NCBI GenBank assembly: GCA_015661095.1
Contig: JACVQI010000074.1
Location: 2,659-11,501, forward strand
Direction: 5' to 3'
Origin: Gammaproteobacteria bacterium
GTDB taxonomy: Bacteria; Pseudomonadota; Gammaproteobacteria; Eutrophobiales; Eutrophobiaceae
Length of the DNA stretch: 8,843 nucleotides
The position numbers and the translations under genes are program-made. The notes under the pieces are model-generated. The model made no database searches. It was not told the origin of the DNA and saw only the letters and a list, made by a program, of their open reading frames with translations. This document shows positions 1-5,586 of the stretch, piece by piece; the first letter of the stretch is position 1, and each line of letters starts with the position of its first letter.

Positions 1-395
1 GCCTGATTTTGCCGGGCGGTTCCTTCATCCCTGAATGAGCGTCTGGCTGACCATTCCGCCTGGTTGCGGCGCTGGTTTTCATTCCTACCGATTGGCTGAG
101 CATTGTCGTTAACCGCCGCCTGCTCTGGTTGTCGACCACTCTCCGTTTCACGCGGTTTTTGTTCGTTACCAGAACTGCTGCCAGGGTTTACTGCTTGCCA
201 CTCAGCCCGGCCTCGTCTCTGGTTTCTGCGATCCTTAATTGCCTGCTCATTGTTATCAGCCGGCCGCGAAATTCTGCGCATCCGTTCATAGTTTTCCGGC
301 GTAGCGGCTGTGACTGTTGTGGCTATTAACAGCAATGCCAGGTTTGTTGAGATCAACAGGATAGTATCCGGCAGTTTCAACACTCTACATTTCAT
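1..395 (-). CDS. Exported Arg/Gln/Asn-rich protein of unknown function (partial, C-terminus off the window)
   Basis: An uninterrupted minus-strand frame of 131 codons starts at ATG 395 and runs off the left edge. An AGGAGG ribosome binding site (402-407) lies 6 nt upstream and fits this ATG better than the GTG codon just before it. Residues 1-31 look like a Sec signal peptide: basic start (MKCR), a long Leu/Ile-rich core, and a likely cleavage site around VTA-A. The mature part is polar and basic, rich in Arg, Gln, Asn and Glu, with no hydrophobic core, so it is probably partly disordered in the periplasm. A short motif occurs twice: RRNQ-RRGR-AEWQA (residues 56-68) and RRNQ-AEWSA (109-117). 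The codons of the two copies differ, so this is not a recent duplication. It follows the BaeSR-like regulator genes on the same strand after a 151-nt gap and could be a target of that system. No LTxxQ (Spy-type) motif is seen. I do not recognise the family. Confidence 0.75.
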   Translation of the reverse strand, partial: MKCRVLKLPDTILLISTNLALLLIATTVTAATPENYERMRRISRPADNNEQAIKDRRNQRRGRAEWQAVNPGSSSGNEQKPRETESGRQPEQAAVNDNAQPIGRNENQRRNQAEWSARRSFRDEGTARQNQ

Positions 396-413
396 CACAA
401 TCCTCCTGTTTCA

Positions 414-500
414 GCCTGGTTTTCGGAATTCTGGATTATTAGAGTTCCAAATCAGAAATTAATTTCACCAGATTTATCGGGAATTTTACAAAAACCAGGC
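414..500. repeat. Perfect 10-bp inverted repeat in the gap before the exported-protein gene
   Basis: The arms GCCTGGTTTT (414-423) and AAAACCAGGC (491-500) are exact reverse complements separated by 67 bp of AT-rich sequence. They lie between the response-regulator gene and the exported-protein gene. The proximal arm is a few bases upstream of the AGGAGG ribosome binding site at 402-407. They could form the base of a leader RNA structure or be two sites for a dimeric DNA-binding protein. There is no run of T after either arm on the minus strand, so this is not an intrinsic terminator. Function is inference only. Confidence 0.4.
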
Positions 501-546
501 AGGCTTAAGGGGCAATCAGAGGATTAATGAGTAAGATTTTGAACTT

Positions 547-1224
547 TCAGCATTCAAATTTGTACCCAACACCGTAGATTGAATGGATCAGTTCTTCATC
601 GGGTGACACAACAGCAATTTTCTTGCGCAGTTTTTTGACATGACTGTCTATGGTCCGGTCGCTGACGATGCGGTGATCGTTATAGATTTGATCCATCAGC
701 TGTGAACGGGAGTATATCCGGCCGGGATCCGCGGCGAGGATTTTCAGCAGCTGGAATTCCACTGCCGTCAAATCCAGATCCTTGCCATGTAATGCGGCTT
801 TAAAACGGGATTCATCAATGTGCAGTGTCGGAGGTATCTTTCTGGAACCTTCGGTACTGCGCCTTAATACCGCCTTGACCCTGGCTACCACTTCCCGCGG
901 GCTGAATGGTTTGCAAATGTAATCGTCCGCGCCCAGTTCAAGTCCACGCAATCTGTCGCTTTCCTCAAAGCGGGCGGTCACCATGATGACCGGGACACGG
1001 GAGAACTCCCGTATTTCCCTGCAGATAGTCATACCATCGACGCCTGGCAGCATCAGATCCAACAGGACGAGATCGGGTTCCCTGGCCCTGATGCTCTGAC
1101 TGACCTGGCTGCCGTCATGAATGATGGACGTCTGGAAACCGGATTGTTCCAGATAGTCCTCCAGCAGATGGGCCAGTTGCGGTTCATCCTCGACTATCAA
1201 TATATGTTGACCTGTTGCGGTCAT
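547..1224 (-). CDS. baeR: BaeR-like OmpR/PhoB-family response regulator
   Basis: This is a 225-residue cytoplasmic transcription factor activated by phosphoryl transfer from the adjacent kinase. Residues 7-122 form a receiver domain with acidic pocket Glu12/Asp13, phospho-acceptor Asp56 (in LLDLMLPG), Thr83 and Lys105. Residues 130-225 form an OmpR/PhoB winged-helix DNA-binding domain ending in YGVGYKFEC. The stretches ADDYICKP, SPREVVARVK and DRTIDSH match E. coli BaeR closely, which is why BaeR is preferred over other members. Length is normal for the family. The ATG is 3 nt after the kinase stop, with a GAGG site (1233-1236) inside the end of the kinase gene, so translation is probably coupled. 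In E. coli BaeR controls envelope-stress genes (mdtABC, acrD, spy). None of those is in view, so the regulon here is unknown and the symbol reflects family resemblance. Confidence 0.85.
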   Translation of the reverse strand: MTATGQHILIVEDEPQLAHLLEDYLEQSGFQTSIIHDGSQVSQSIRAREPDLVLLDLMLPGVDGMTICREIREFSRVPVIMVTARFEESDRLRGLELGADDYICKPFSPREVVARVKAVLRRSTEGSRKIPPTLHIDESRFKAALHGKDLDLTAVEFQLLKILAADPGRIYSRSQLMDQIYNDHRIVSDRTIDSHVKKLRKKIAVVSPDEELIHSIYGVGYKFEC

Positions 1225-1227
1225 CTA

Positions 1228-2715
1228 TCAAGCCTCAATTGGCAATTCAATGTTTATCCAGAGCCCACCCATTGGAGATGCCTGGGCTGAAATTGTTCCC
1301 TCATGGGCTTCGACAATATTCTTGCAGATCGATAAACCCAGACCGGCGCCGCCGGTTTTACGGTTGCGTGAAGAATCGACCCGGTACAGGCGTTCAAACA
1401 GCCGCGGCAGATCATTGCTGTCAACGCCCGGGCCGCTGTCCTGAAATCCAATCACCAGCTTACCCTTTGTTCGCCCGAGTGAAATCCGTAGCTCACCACC
1501 GGTATCCGTATACCGTAATGAATTGGTCAGCAGATTGGTGAACAACTGTTGCAGGCGATCGGGATCGGCAAACAAGCCATATTTGCAGTCAGCATCCTTC
1601 TGTATGGATACTTTGATATTTTTTTCCGAAAAATCATCACTCAGTGCCGCGAGTGAAATATTGATAATCTCCCCGGCATCAACATCCCGCTTGTGATAGC
1701 TCAATGCGCCTATATCGGACAGGGACAGTTCATATAAATCGCCGATCAACCGGTTGAGGTTCATCACTTCATTGTGTAACGCATTCAACCGCTCCGGGTT
1801 AACCTGCCGTATGCCATCCTGCATGGCTTCAATCTCCCCGCGCATTATGGTCAACGGGGTTCTCAATTCATGTGATATGTCCGCTATCCATTGGCGTCTG
1901 GCGTTTTCGTTCTGCTCCAGGGTATTGGCCAGGCTGTTGAAATCCCTGGACAAGTGTCCGATCTCGTCATTTGAATCTACCGGTATACGGACTTTGTAAT
2001 TACCGGAGGACAAATCCCTGGTGGCGCCCGCGAGTTTGTTGATGGGTTTAACCAGGTTTCTCGATAAAGGCAGGATCAGGATGATGGCGATAACAATGGT
2101 AACCAGCGCTATCAGCAGGAACTCACGCACTTGCCGTGCGCTGAAACGCAGATCATAGTAATCGGTCAATTGCCGGTTCGGCCGGATACCCAGATAACCA
2201 ACGAGTTCGCCCTGCTTATTGATGGGCTTGAGCAACATCTCATCCATGTCCTGCACCCGCCCTATGAGCAATTCCTTGTTTTTATCCAGCAGGATCAGGC
2301 GTGAATATCTCATGGCATTGTTATATGAACCTTCACCCCGGGCTCCCTCGCTGTGATTTTCACCATTCACCGCGGGCGCGGGTGGGGTATCCGCAAACGT
2401 TACAGCCGGCGCCGCTTTCTCATCATTCTCAATGTTGCTCTGCCGCCAGAGATTCTGCGATCTGGCATAGGCGGAAAACTGGTATTCGCGCCAGCGCCTG
2501 CCGTCGTGTTGCAAGGTATCCCACCCACCGGTCGACAGGTATTCATCCGTCAGAATGGTGACCAGCTGATTCTGGGACTCCTCCTCGATGGTGTTGACGT
2601 ACTGGAGAAATCCCCGATCGAAACTCCAGATCATCTGCAGCAACATCGCGCTCACAACGGCGACGGTTGCCACGACGAAGGTCAGCAGAAGTTTATATTT
2701 AATACTGAAGTTCAT
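1228..2715 (-). CDS. baeS: BaeS-like envelope-stress sensor histidine kinase
   Basis: This inner-membrane sensor kinase of 495 residues is the partner of the following response regulator. A membrane helix at about 8-30 is followed by a periplasmic sensor region (about 31-197), a second helix (about 198-218), a HAMP linker (about 220-272), and the kinase core. His282 in the H-box (ISHELRTPL) is the phosphorylation site. The N-box has Asn398 (NLLTNSLRYT), the G1 box is DSGPGV (426-431), and the G2 box is GGAGLGLSI (455-463). The DRGF..Y segment after helix 1 and the GALSY and LFERLYR segments match E. coli BaeS. It is about 28 residues longer than E. coli BaeS, mostly through an Ala/Pro/Glu/Gly-rich insert at about 92-130 of the periplasmic part, which may alter ligand sensing. 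The ATG lacks a clear Shine-Dalgarno, but the KYK before helix 1 supports this start. It lies 67 nt after the Rieske gene. Confidence 0.85.
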   Translation of the reverse strand: MNFSIKYKLLLTFVVATVAVVSAMLLQMIWSFDRGFLQYVNTIEEESQNQLVTILTDEYLSTGGWDTLQHDGRRWREYQFSAYARSQNLWRQSNIENDEKAAPAVTFADTPPAPAVNGENHSEGARGEGSYNNAMRYSRLILLDKNKELLIGRVQDMDEMLLKPINKQGELVGYLGIRPNRQLTDYYDLRFSARQVREFLLIALVTIVIAIILILPLSRNLVKPINKLAGATRDLSSGNYKVRIPVDSNDEIGHLSRDFNSLANTLEQNENARRQWIADISHELRTPLTIMRGEIEAMQDGIRQVNPERLNALHNEVMNLNRLIGDLYELSLSDIGALSYHKRDVDAGEIINISLAALSDDFSEKNIKVSIQKDADCKYGLFADPDRLQQLFTNLLTNSLRYTDTGGELRISLGRTKGKLVIGFQDSGPGVDSNDLPRLFERLYRVDSSRNRKTGGAGLGLSICKNIVEAHEGTISAQASPMGGLWINIELPIEA

Positions 2716-2782
2716 TACTTTTAATGTAAGTGGATTAATCCCAGGATCACTATAATTATGGCGTAGAATTCACAATCTTTTC

Positions 2783-3868
2783 TTAATTGAGCGGCGTGAT
2801 CGGCACGCCCTTCCGCCTCAGCAAATCCCTGACCCGTAAAATCACCGGAAAGATTTCCTGGTTCCAATCGGCGCCCTGGGCATCGAACGCCCGTTGCTCC
2901 ATTTCCACCACCCAGCGGTCCTCCCTGAAGATCCCGTTGGTGAAGTAGACGATTACCGGCCAAAACAACTCCAGCAATACGGGCAACGCGGCGGGCCGTC
3001 GGATACTAATCAATCCCAGCGTATGATTGGTGCTTTGTCTGCCATCCAGCGGCACATATGTGATCCAGAGATCCAACGCTGGATGTTCACTGCCGGCATT
3101 CCAGAATTTCAGGATCTGATACGGATATTGAGTACGTACCGTCATCAGATCCCTGGGCTTGTCGGTCGTCGGCTTCGATCGCTTGCCCAGAATAAATTTT
3201 TCACCGTACGGCTGTTTGCCCTGGCGCGAAAAGGTGTAATCCACCTCGACATAATTTTCACCTTCCCGCAGATCAAGAAAGGTGGTCTTGATACTGGACA
3301 TGATACGCCGATGCAGAAATTGATGATTCATGTCCATCAGGTTTTCATGCAGAAAGGAATAGTGGCATGCGACCTTACTGTCGAGATATCGGGTTTTATA
3401 GTGTGGATCCGCATGCGCTGGTATTTGGGGAAATTCGGCTGTGGCCAGTTTCGCCATATCGCCCGGATAAATGAAGACCAGTCCATAGGCTTCCCGACAA
3501 GGATAACTCCGCACGCCCCTGGATATCTTCTCGTGCTTGCCGACATAAGGAATATTCACGCATCTGCCGCTGGCATCAAATTTCCAGCCATGATAACAGC
3601 ACTGGATGGCGTCACCATGGACTACACCTTCCCGTAATGGCACCTGTCTGTGGGCGCACCGATCCTCCAGAGCAAACAGCGTACCGGACCCGGTACGGAC
3701 CAGGACGATCGGTTCACCCGCGAATGTCACTCCCAGGGTCTTACCAGGTCTGATCCTTTTCGACAACGCCAAGGGATACCAGTAATCAGGACTGGCTCCA
3801 GTTTTTCGCAAGTCCAGTTGCATCCGCTCTCCGGTTGATACAGGCTCTGGTACTTGCTTTAATGACAT
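2783..3868 (-). CDS. Rieske non-haem iron oxygenase, alpha-type subunit
   Basis: This 361-residue protein resembles the catalytic subunit of ring-hydroxylating or O-demethylating oxygenases, which use O2 and electrons from a reductase to hydroxylate or demethylate a substrate. The N-terminal Rieske domain (about 28-135) holds the 2Fe-2S ligands Cys71-x-His73 and Cys90-x2-His93, followed by GW. The usual CPYH is CCYH here. The catalytic domain contains ENLMDMNHQFLH (175-186), giving Asn176, bridging Asp179 and iron ligands His182 and His186. The third ligand is probably in the REDRWVVE segment (Asp317 or Glu316). A hydrophobic stretch lies at about 293-314. No beta subunit, ferredoxin or reductase gene is nearby, so the electron donor is elsewhere and the substrate cannot be named. 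The ATG at 3868 has a poor ribosome binding site. The in-frame ATG at 3823 (residue 16) has GGAG 5 nt upstream and may be the real start. The 190-nt gap to metZ suggests separate expression. Confidence 0.85.
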   Translation of the reverse strand: MSLKQVPEPVSTGERMQLDLRKTGASPDYWYPLALSKRIRPGKTLGVTFAGEPIVLVRTGSGTLFALEDRCAHRQVPLREGVVHGDAIQCCYHGWKFDASGRCVNIPYVGKHEKISRGVRSYPCREAYGLVFIYPGDMAKLATAEFPQIPAHADPHYKTRYLDSKVACHYSFLHENLMDMNHQFLHRRIMSSIKTTFLDLREGENYVEVDYTFSRQGKQPYGEKFILGKRSKPTTDKPRDLMTVRTQYPYQILKFWNAGSEHPALDLWITYVPLDGRQSTNHTLGLISIRRPAALPVLLELFWPVIVYFTNGIFREDRWVVEMEQRAFDAQGADWNQEIFPVILRVRDLLRRKGVPITPLN

Positions 3869-4058
3869 AGTGTTACCGTTACTGACTAGCGATTAACCCG
3901 ATTTTACTGGCACACTGCGATAATTTCATCCTCGGTAAACTTAAGGAAGCTGTGAATCAGTCCCGCCTGGACTTTTCAGAGCCCGCACATCCATACCACG
4001 GACGGAACCCCTGCATTATTCAGAGGTTTCTTAGCTTGTTACCGCACGAACACTATCA

Positions 4059-5249
4059 TTATACGCTGGCCAGGGCCTGATCCATATCCTCTATCAGGTC
4101 ATTAATGTCCTCCAATCCCACCGAGATCCTGATCAGGCCATCGCTGATTCCGGTTTGCAGTCTTTCCTCAGCCGTCAATTTATGGTGCGTGGTGGTGGCC
4201 GGATGCGTGAGAGTGCTTTTGGTATCGCCGAGGTTGGCGGTGATGGAATAGATGCGGGTCGCATCAATCACCTTCCAGGCAGCCTCACGTCCGCCTTGTA
4301 CTTCGAAGCTGACGATCCCACCCGCACCCGATTGCTGTTTTCGCGCCAGTTCGTATTGCGGATGATTTTTCAGCCCCGGGTAATAAACACGTGCAATCTT
4401 GTCCTGGGACTGCAGCCACTCCGCCATCTTCATGGCATTATCGCAATGCGCCTGCATGCGAATTTTCAATGTCTCCAAACCCTTGAGGAAAACCCAGGCG
4501 TTGAACGGGCTCATGCTCGGTCCGGCGGTTCTGAGAAATCCGAACACCTCCTCACCCAGCAGTGCCTCACTGCCGATGACGGCCCCGCCGACACAGCGAC
4601 CCTGACCATCCAGATATTTGGTCGCGGAGTGGATGACTATGTCCGCGCCAAACTTGAACGGCAACTGTAATGCCGGTGTACAGAAACAATTATCCACGAC
4701 CAGCAGGCAGCCATGCTGATGGGCCAGATCGGCCAGGCGCTGGATATCCGCGACTTCGGTCAGCGGATTGGACGGCGTTTCCAGGAACAACAATTTCGTG
4801 GCCGGGGTGATGGCGTTGGCCCAGGCAGCGTAGTCAGTCAGGGAGACAAAAGTGGTATTGAGATTGAATTTCGCCAGAACATTATTGAACAAACCCACGG
4901 TCGTCCCAAACACATTCAGCGACGAGACTATATGATCGCCGCCCCGCAACAGCGCCATGCAGGTGGTCAATATGGCGCTCATACCTGATGACGTCGCGAT
5001 ACACCGTTCACCGCCTTCCATGGCCGCCAGCCGCTCTTCGAACGTATGCACGGTGGGATTCGTGAAGCGGGAGTAAATATTTCCGGGAACATCACCGGCA
5101 AAACGGGCTGCGGCCTCAGCCGCATTCTGATAAACGAAACTCGAAGTGAGAAAGATAGGCTCGCTATTCTCAGCTTCATTGGTTCGCGACTGCCCTGCGC
5201 GCACGGCCAGTGTATCCAAGGCATATTTACTCGGATCTATCTTGGACAT
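4059..5249 (-). CDS. metZ: O-succinylhomoserine sulfhydrylase
   Basis: This PLP enzyme of the Cys/Met-metabolism family makes homocysteine directly from O-succinylhomoserine and sulfide, bypassing cystathionine, in cytoplasmic methionine synthesis. From the start chosen here it has 396 residues. Lys211 in HSATKYLDGQGR is the PLP lysine. Tyr59 and Arg61 (YSRFTNPT) should bind cofactor phosphate from the neighbouring subunit. Asp186 (VVDNCFCTPALQ) contacts the pyridine nitrogen. Stretches such as DTLAVRAGQ, FLRTAGPSMSPFNAW and NLGDTKSTLTHPATT match Pseudomonas MetZ rather than MetB or MetC. The frame opens further up at a GTG (5270), but AAGGAG at 5256-5261 lies inside that extension, exactly 6 nt before ATG 5249, so the ATG is the start. 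The roughly 200-nt leader carries a SAM-II-like riboswitch and a terminator, fitting repression when SAM is plentiful. The gene is complete and shows nothing odd. Confidence 0.93.
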   Translation of the reverse strand: MSKIDPSKYALDTLAVRAGQSRTNEAENSEPIFLTSSFVYQNAAEAAARFAGDVPGNIYSRFTNPTVHTFEERLAAMEGGERCIATSSGMSAILTTCMALLRGGDHIVSSLNVFGTTVGLFNNVLAKFNLNTTFVSLTDYAAWANAITPATKLLFLETPSNPLTEVADIQRLADLAHQHGCLLVVDNCFCTPALQLPFKFGADIVIHSATKYLDGQGRCVGGAVIGSEALLGEEVFGFLRTAGPSMSPFNAWVFLKGLETLKIRMQAHCDNAMKMAEWLQSQDKIARVYYPGLKNHPQYELARKQQSGAGGIVSFEVQGGREAAWKVIDATRIYSITANLGDTKSTLTHPATTTHHKLTAEERLQTGISDGLIRISVGLEDINDLIEDMDQALASV

Positions 5250-5255
5250 AACAGT

Positions 5256-5261
5256 CTCCTT
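5256..5261 (-). promoter_or_regulatory. metZ ribosome binding site
   Basis: AAGGAG on the minus strand with a 6-nt spacer to ATG 5249. It decides the metZ start against the upstream in-frame GTG at 5270. It lies about 125 nt downstream of the riboswitch aptamer, so the aptamer does not directly cover it. Confidence 0.85.
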
Positions 5262-5298
5262 TTCGGACACAACAATATTTCAGTTTCGCACGGACATC

Positions 5299-5328
5299 GC
5301 CGCTCCTGTGCATCCCTGCACCCGCGGC
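5299..5328 (-). other. Second hairpin in the metZ leader
   Basis: Read on the minus strand, the outer stem GCCGC/GCGGC (5 bp) and inner stem GTGCA/TGCAC (5 bp) are perfect. They are separated by a small internal loop (GG opposite AGGA) and capped by GGGA. No U tract follows, so it is not a terminator. It sits between the attenuator and the metZ ribosome binding site, and its internal loop contains AGGA. It may stabilise the processed mRNA or act as another control element. The pairing is read directly; the role is inference. Confidence 0.5.
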
Positions 5329-5348
5329 ATACCGTACATCCTGTACAT

Positions 5349-5384
5349 AAAAAAACCCGCTATCAGCTTCCGCTAAAGCAGGTT
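5349..5384 (-). terminator. Intrinsic terminator (attenuator) in the metZ leader
   Basis: On the minus strand the 5' arm AACCTGCTTTAGC pairs with the 3' arm GCTGATAGCGGGTT. This gives about 13 base pairs with two G-U pairs, one bulged U and a GGAA tetraloop. Seven T's (5349-5355) follow at once, two of which can pair with the leading AA. It lies between the promoter and metZ, straight after the SAM-II-like aptamer and about 100 nt before the coding region, so it is an attenuator rather than an end-of-operon terminator. Confidence 0.88.
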
Positions 5385-5426
5385 GGACTCTCTTTAGCTG
5401 TATTTCTTTTGCGCCCGCAAGCTGAT
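5362..5426 (-). other. Candidate antiterminator pairing across aptamer and terminator
   Basis: ATCAGCTT in the aptamer loop (5419-5426) is perfectly complementary over 8 nt to AAGCTGAT in the terminator (5362-5369). The second segment includes part of the GGAA loop and the 3' arm. If this pairing forms, the terminator hairpin cannot. It also uses the loop bases (CTTGC) that should form the SAM-II pseudoknot. The two folds are therefore mutually exclusive: the SAM-bound pseudoknot permits the terminator, and the SAM-free form permits the antiterminator. The complementarity is seen; the switching model is inferred. Confidence 0.6.
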
Positions 5427-5443
5427 TATCAAATCGGCGCCTC
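5385..5443 (-). promoter_or_regulatory. SAM-II riboswitch aptamer upstream of metZ
   Basis: On the minus strand, P1 is GCGCC (5436-5440) with GGCGC (5411-5415), closing a 20-nt loop that begins GATTTGA and ends CTTGCG. A 12-nt A-rich linker (AAAAGAAATACA) follows, then AGCTAAAG. This order and spacing match the SAM-II class: the invariant GAUUU, the UUGC before the P1 3' arm, and GCUAAA after an A-rich linker. UUGC can pair with GC(U)AA to form the pseudoknot, leaving the U that contacts SAM unpaired. The rest of P2 is weak here, with only one further C-G pair. SAM-II elements sit before methionine genes such as metA, metX and metZ, mostly in alphaproteobacteria, and repress when SAM is bound. 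Recognition is from memory of the class, not from a covariance search. Confidence 0.83.
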
Positions 5444-5453
5444 TTAAAGTACA

Positions 5454-5482
5454 ACCATAATCAAATCATTGCGATAAGTCAA
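5454..5482 (-). promoter_or_regulatory. Sigma-70 promoter for the metZ leader
   Basis: On the minus strand, TTGACT (-35, 5477-5482) and TATGGT (-10, 5454-5459) are separated by exactly 17 nt. Transcription should begin near 5447, only a few nucleotides before the SAM-II aptamer. That gives a leader of about 200 nt before metZ. Confidence 0.65.
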
Positions 5483-5497
5483 TTTACCCAGCATAAA
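5469..5497 (+). promoter_or_regulatory. Weak candidate promoter for icd
   Basis: TTGCGA (5469-5474) and CATAAA (5492-5497), 17 nt apart, are each 4 of 6 matches to sigma-70 consensus. It would overlap the -35 region of the divergent metZ promoter. An AT-rich TAATAAT at 5552-5558 is another possible -10, but it has no convincing -35. Confidence 0.25.
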
Positions 5498-5571
5498 AAG
5501 CCGCCGCCGGATGGCATCGACAGGCGTTTTATGAAACACTAGCGCGGTTTGTAATAATACCAATGAATTGT

Positions 5572-5577
5572 AAGGAG
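5572..5577 (+). promoter_or_regulatory. icd ribosome binding site (supports a TTG start)
   Basis: AAGGAG lies 9 nt before TTG 5587. The nearest ATG (5563) is in another frame and stops at 5583. No in-frame ATG lies near the conserved N-terminus, so TTG is the likely start codon. Confidence 0.7.
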
Positions 5578-5586
5578 AAGTAACCC

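Noticed and set aside
503..537. A loose match to the E. coli BaeR box (minus strand, ending CTGATTGCC)
   Set aside because: Only about half of the consensus positions agree by eye, which is not better than chance for an AT-rich gap.
2751..2756. A perfect TATAAT on the plus strand, with TTGTGA and TATAGT-like elements on the minus strand nearby
   Set aside because: Nothing is encoded downstream on the plus strand. On the minus strand the spacing between the boxes is only 15 nt, so a promoter for the kinase gene cannot be claimed.
2894..3637. A 247-codon open frame on the plus strand
   Set aside because: It lies entirely antisense to the Rieske oxygenase, whose motifs are intact. The plus-strand translation shows no recognisable domain.
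3879..3929. A 16-codon minus-strand frame (MKLSQCASKIG...) just upstream of the Rieske gene
   Set aside because: It is short, the AGG before it is too close to the ATG to serve as a ribosome binding site, and no leader function is suggested.
3869..4058. The 190-nt gap between metZ and the Rieske gene
   Set aside because: Searched for a terminator, promoter or small gene. No hairpin with a T run and no convincing -35/-10 pair was found, so nothing is annotated.
4155..4670. A 171-codon open frame on the plus strand
   Set aside because: It is antisense to metZ, with no domain and no ribosome binding site of note.
5268..5270. GTG as the start of metZ
   Set aside because: It would place the strong AAGGAG inside the coding region. 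ATG 5249 is perfectly spaced from that site, and homology begins only after it.
5563..5583. A 6-codon frame (ATG AAT TGT ...) overlapping the icd ribosome binding site
   Set aside because: It has no ribosome binding site of its own and is most likely a chance ATG.
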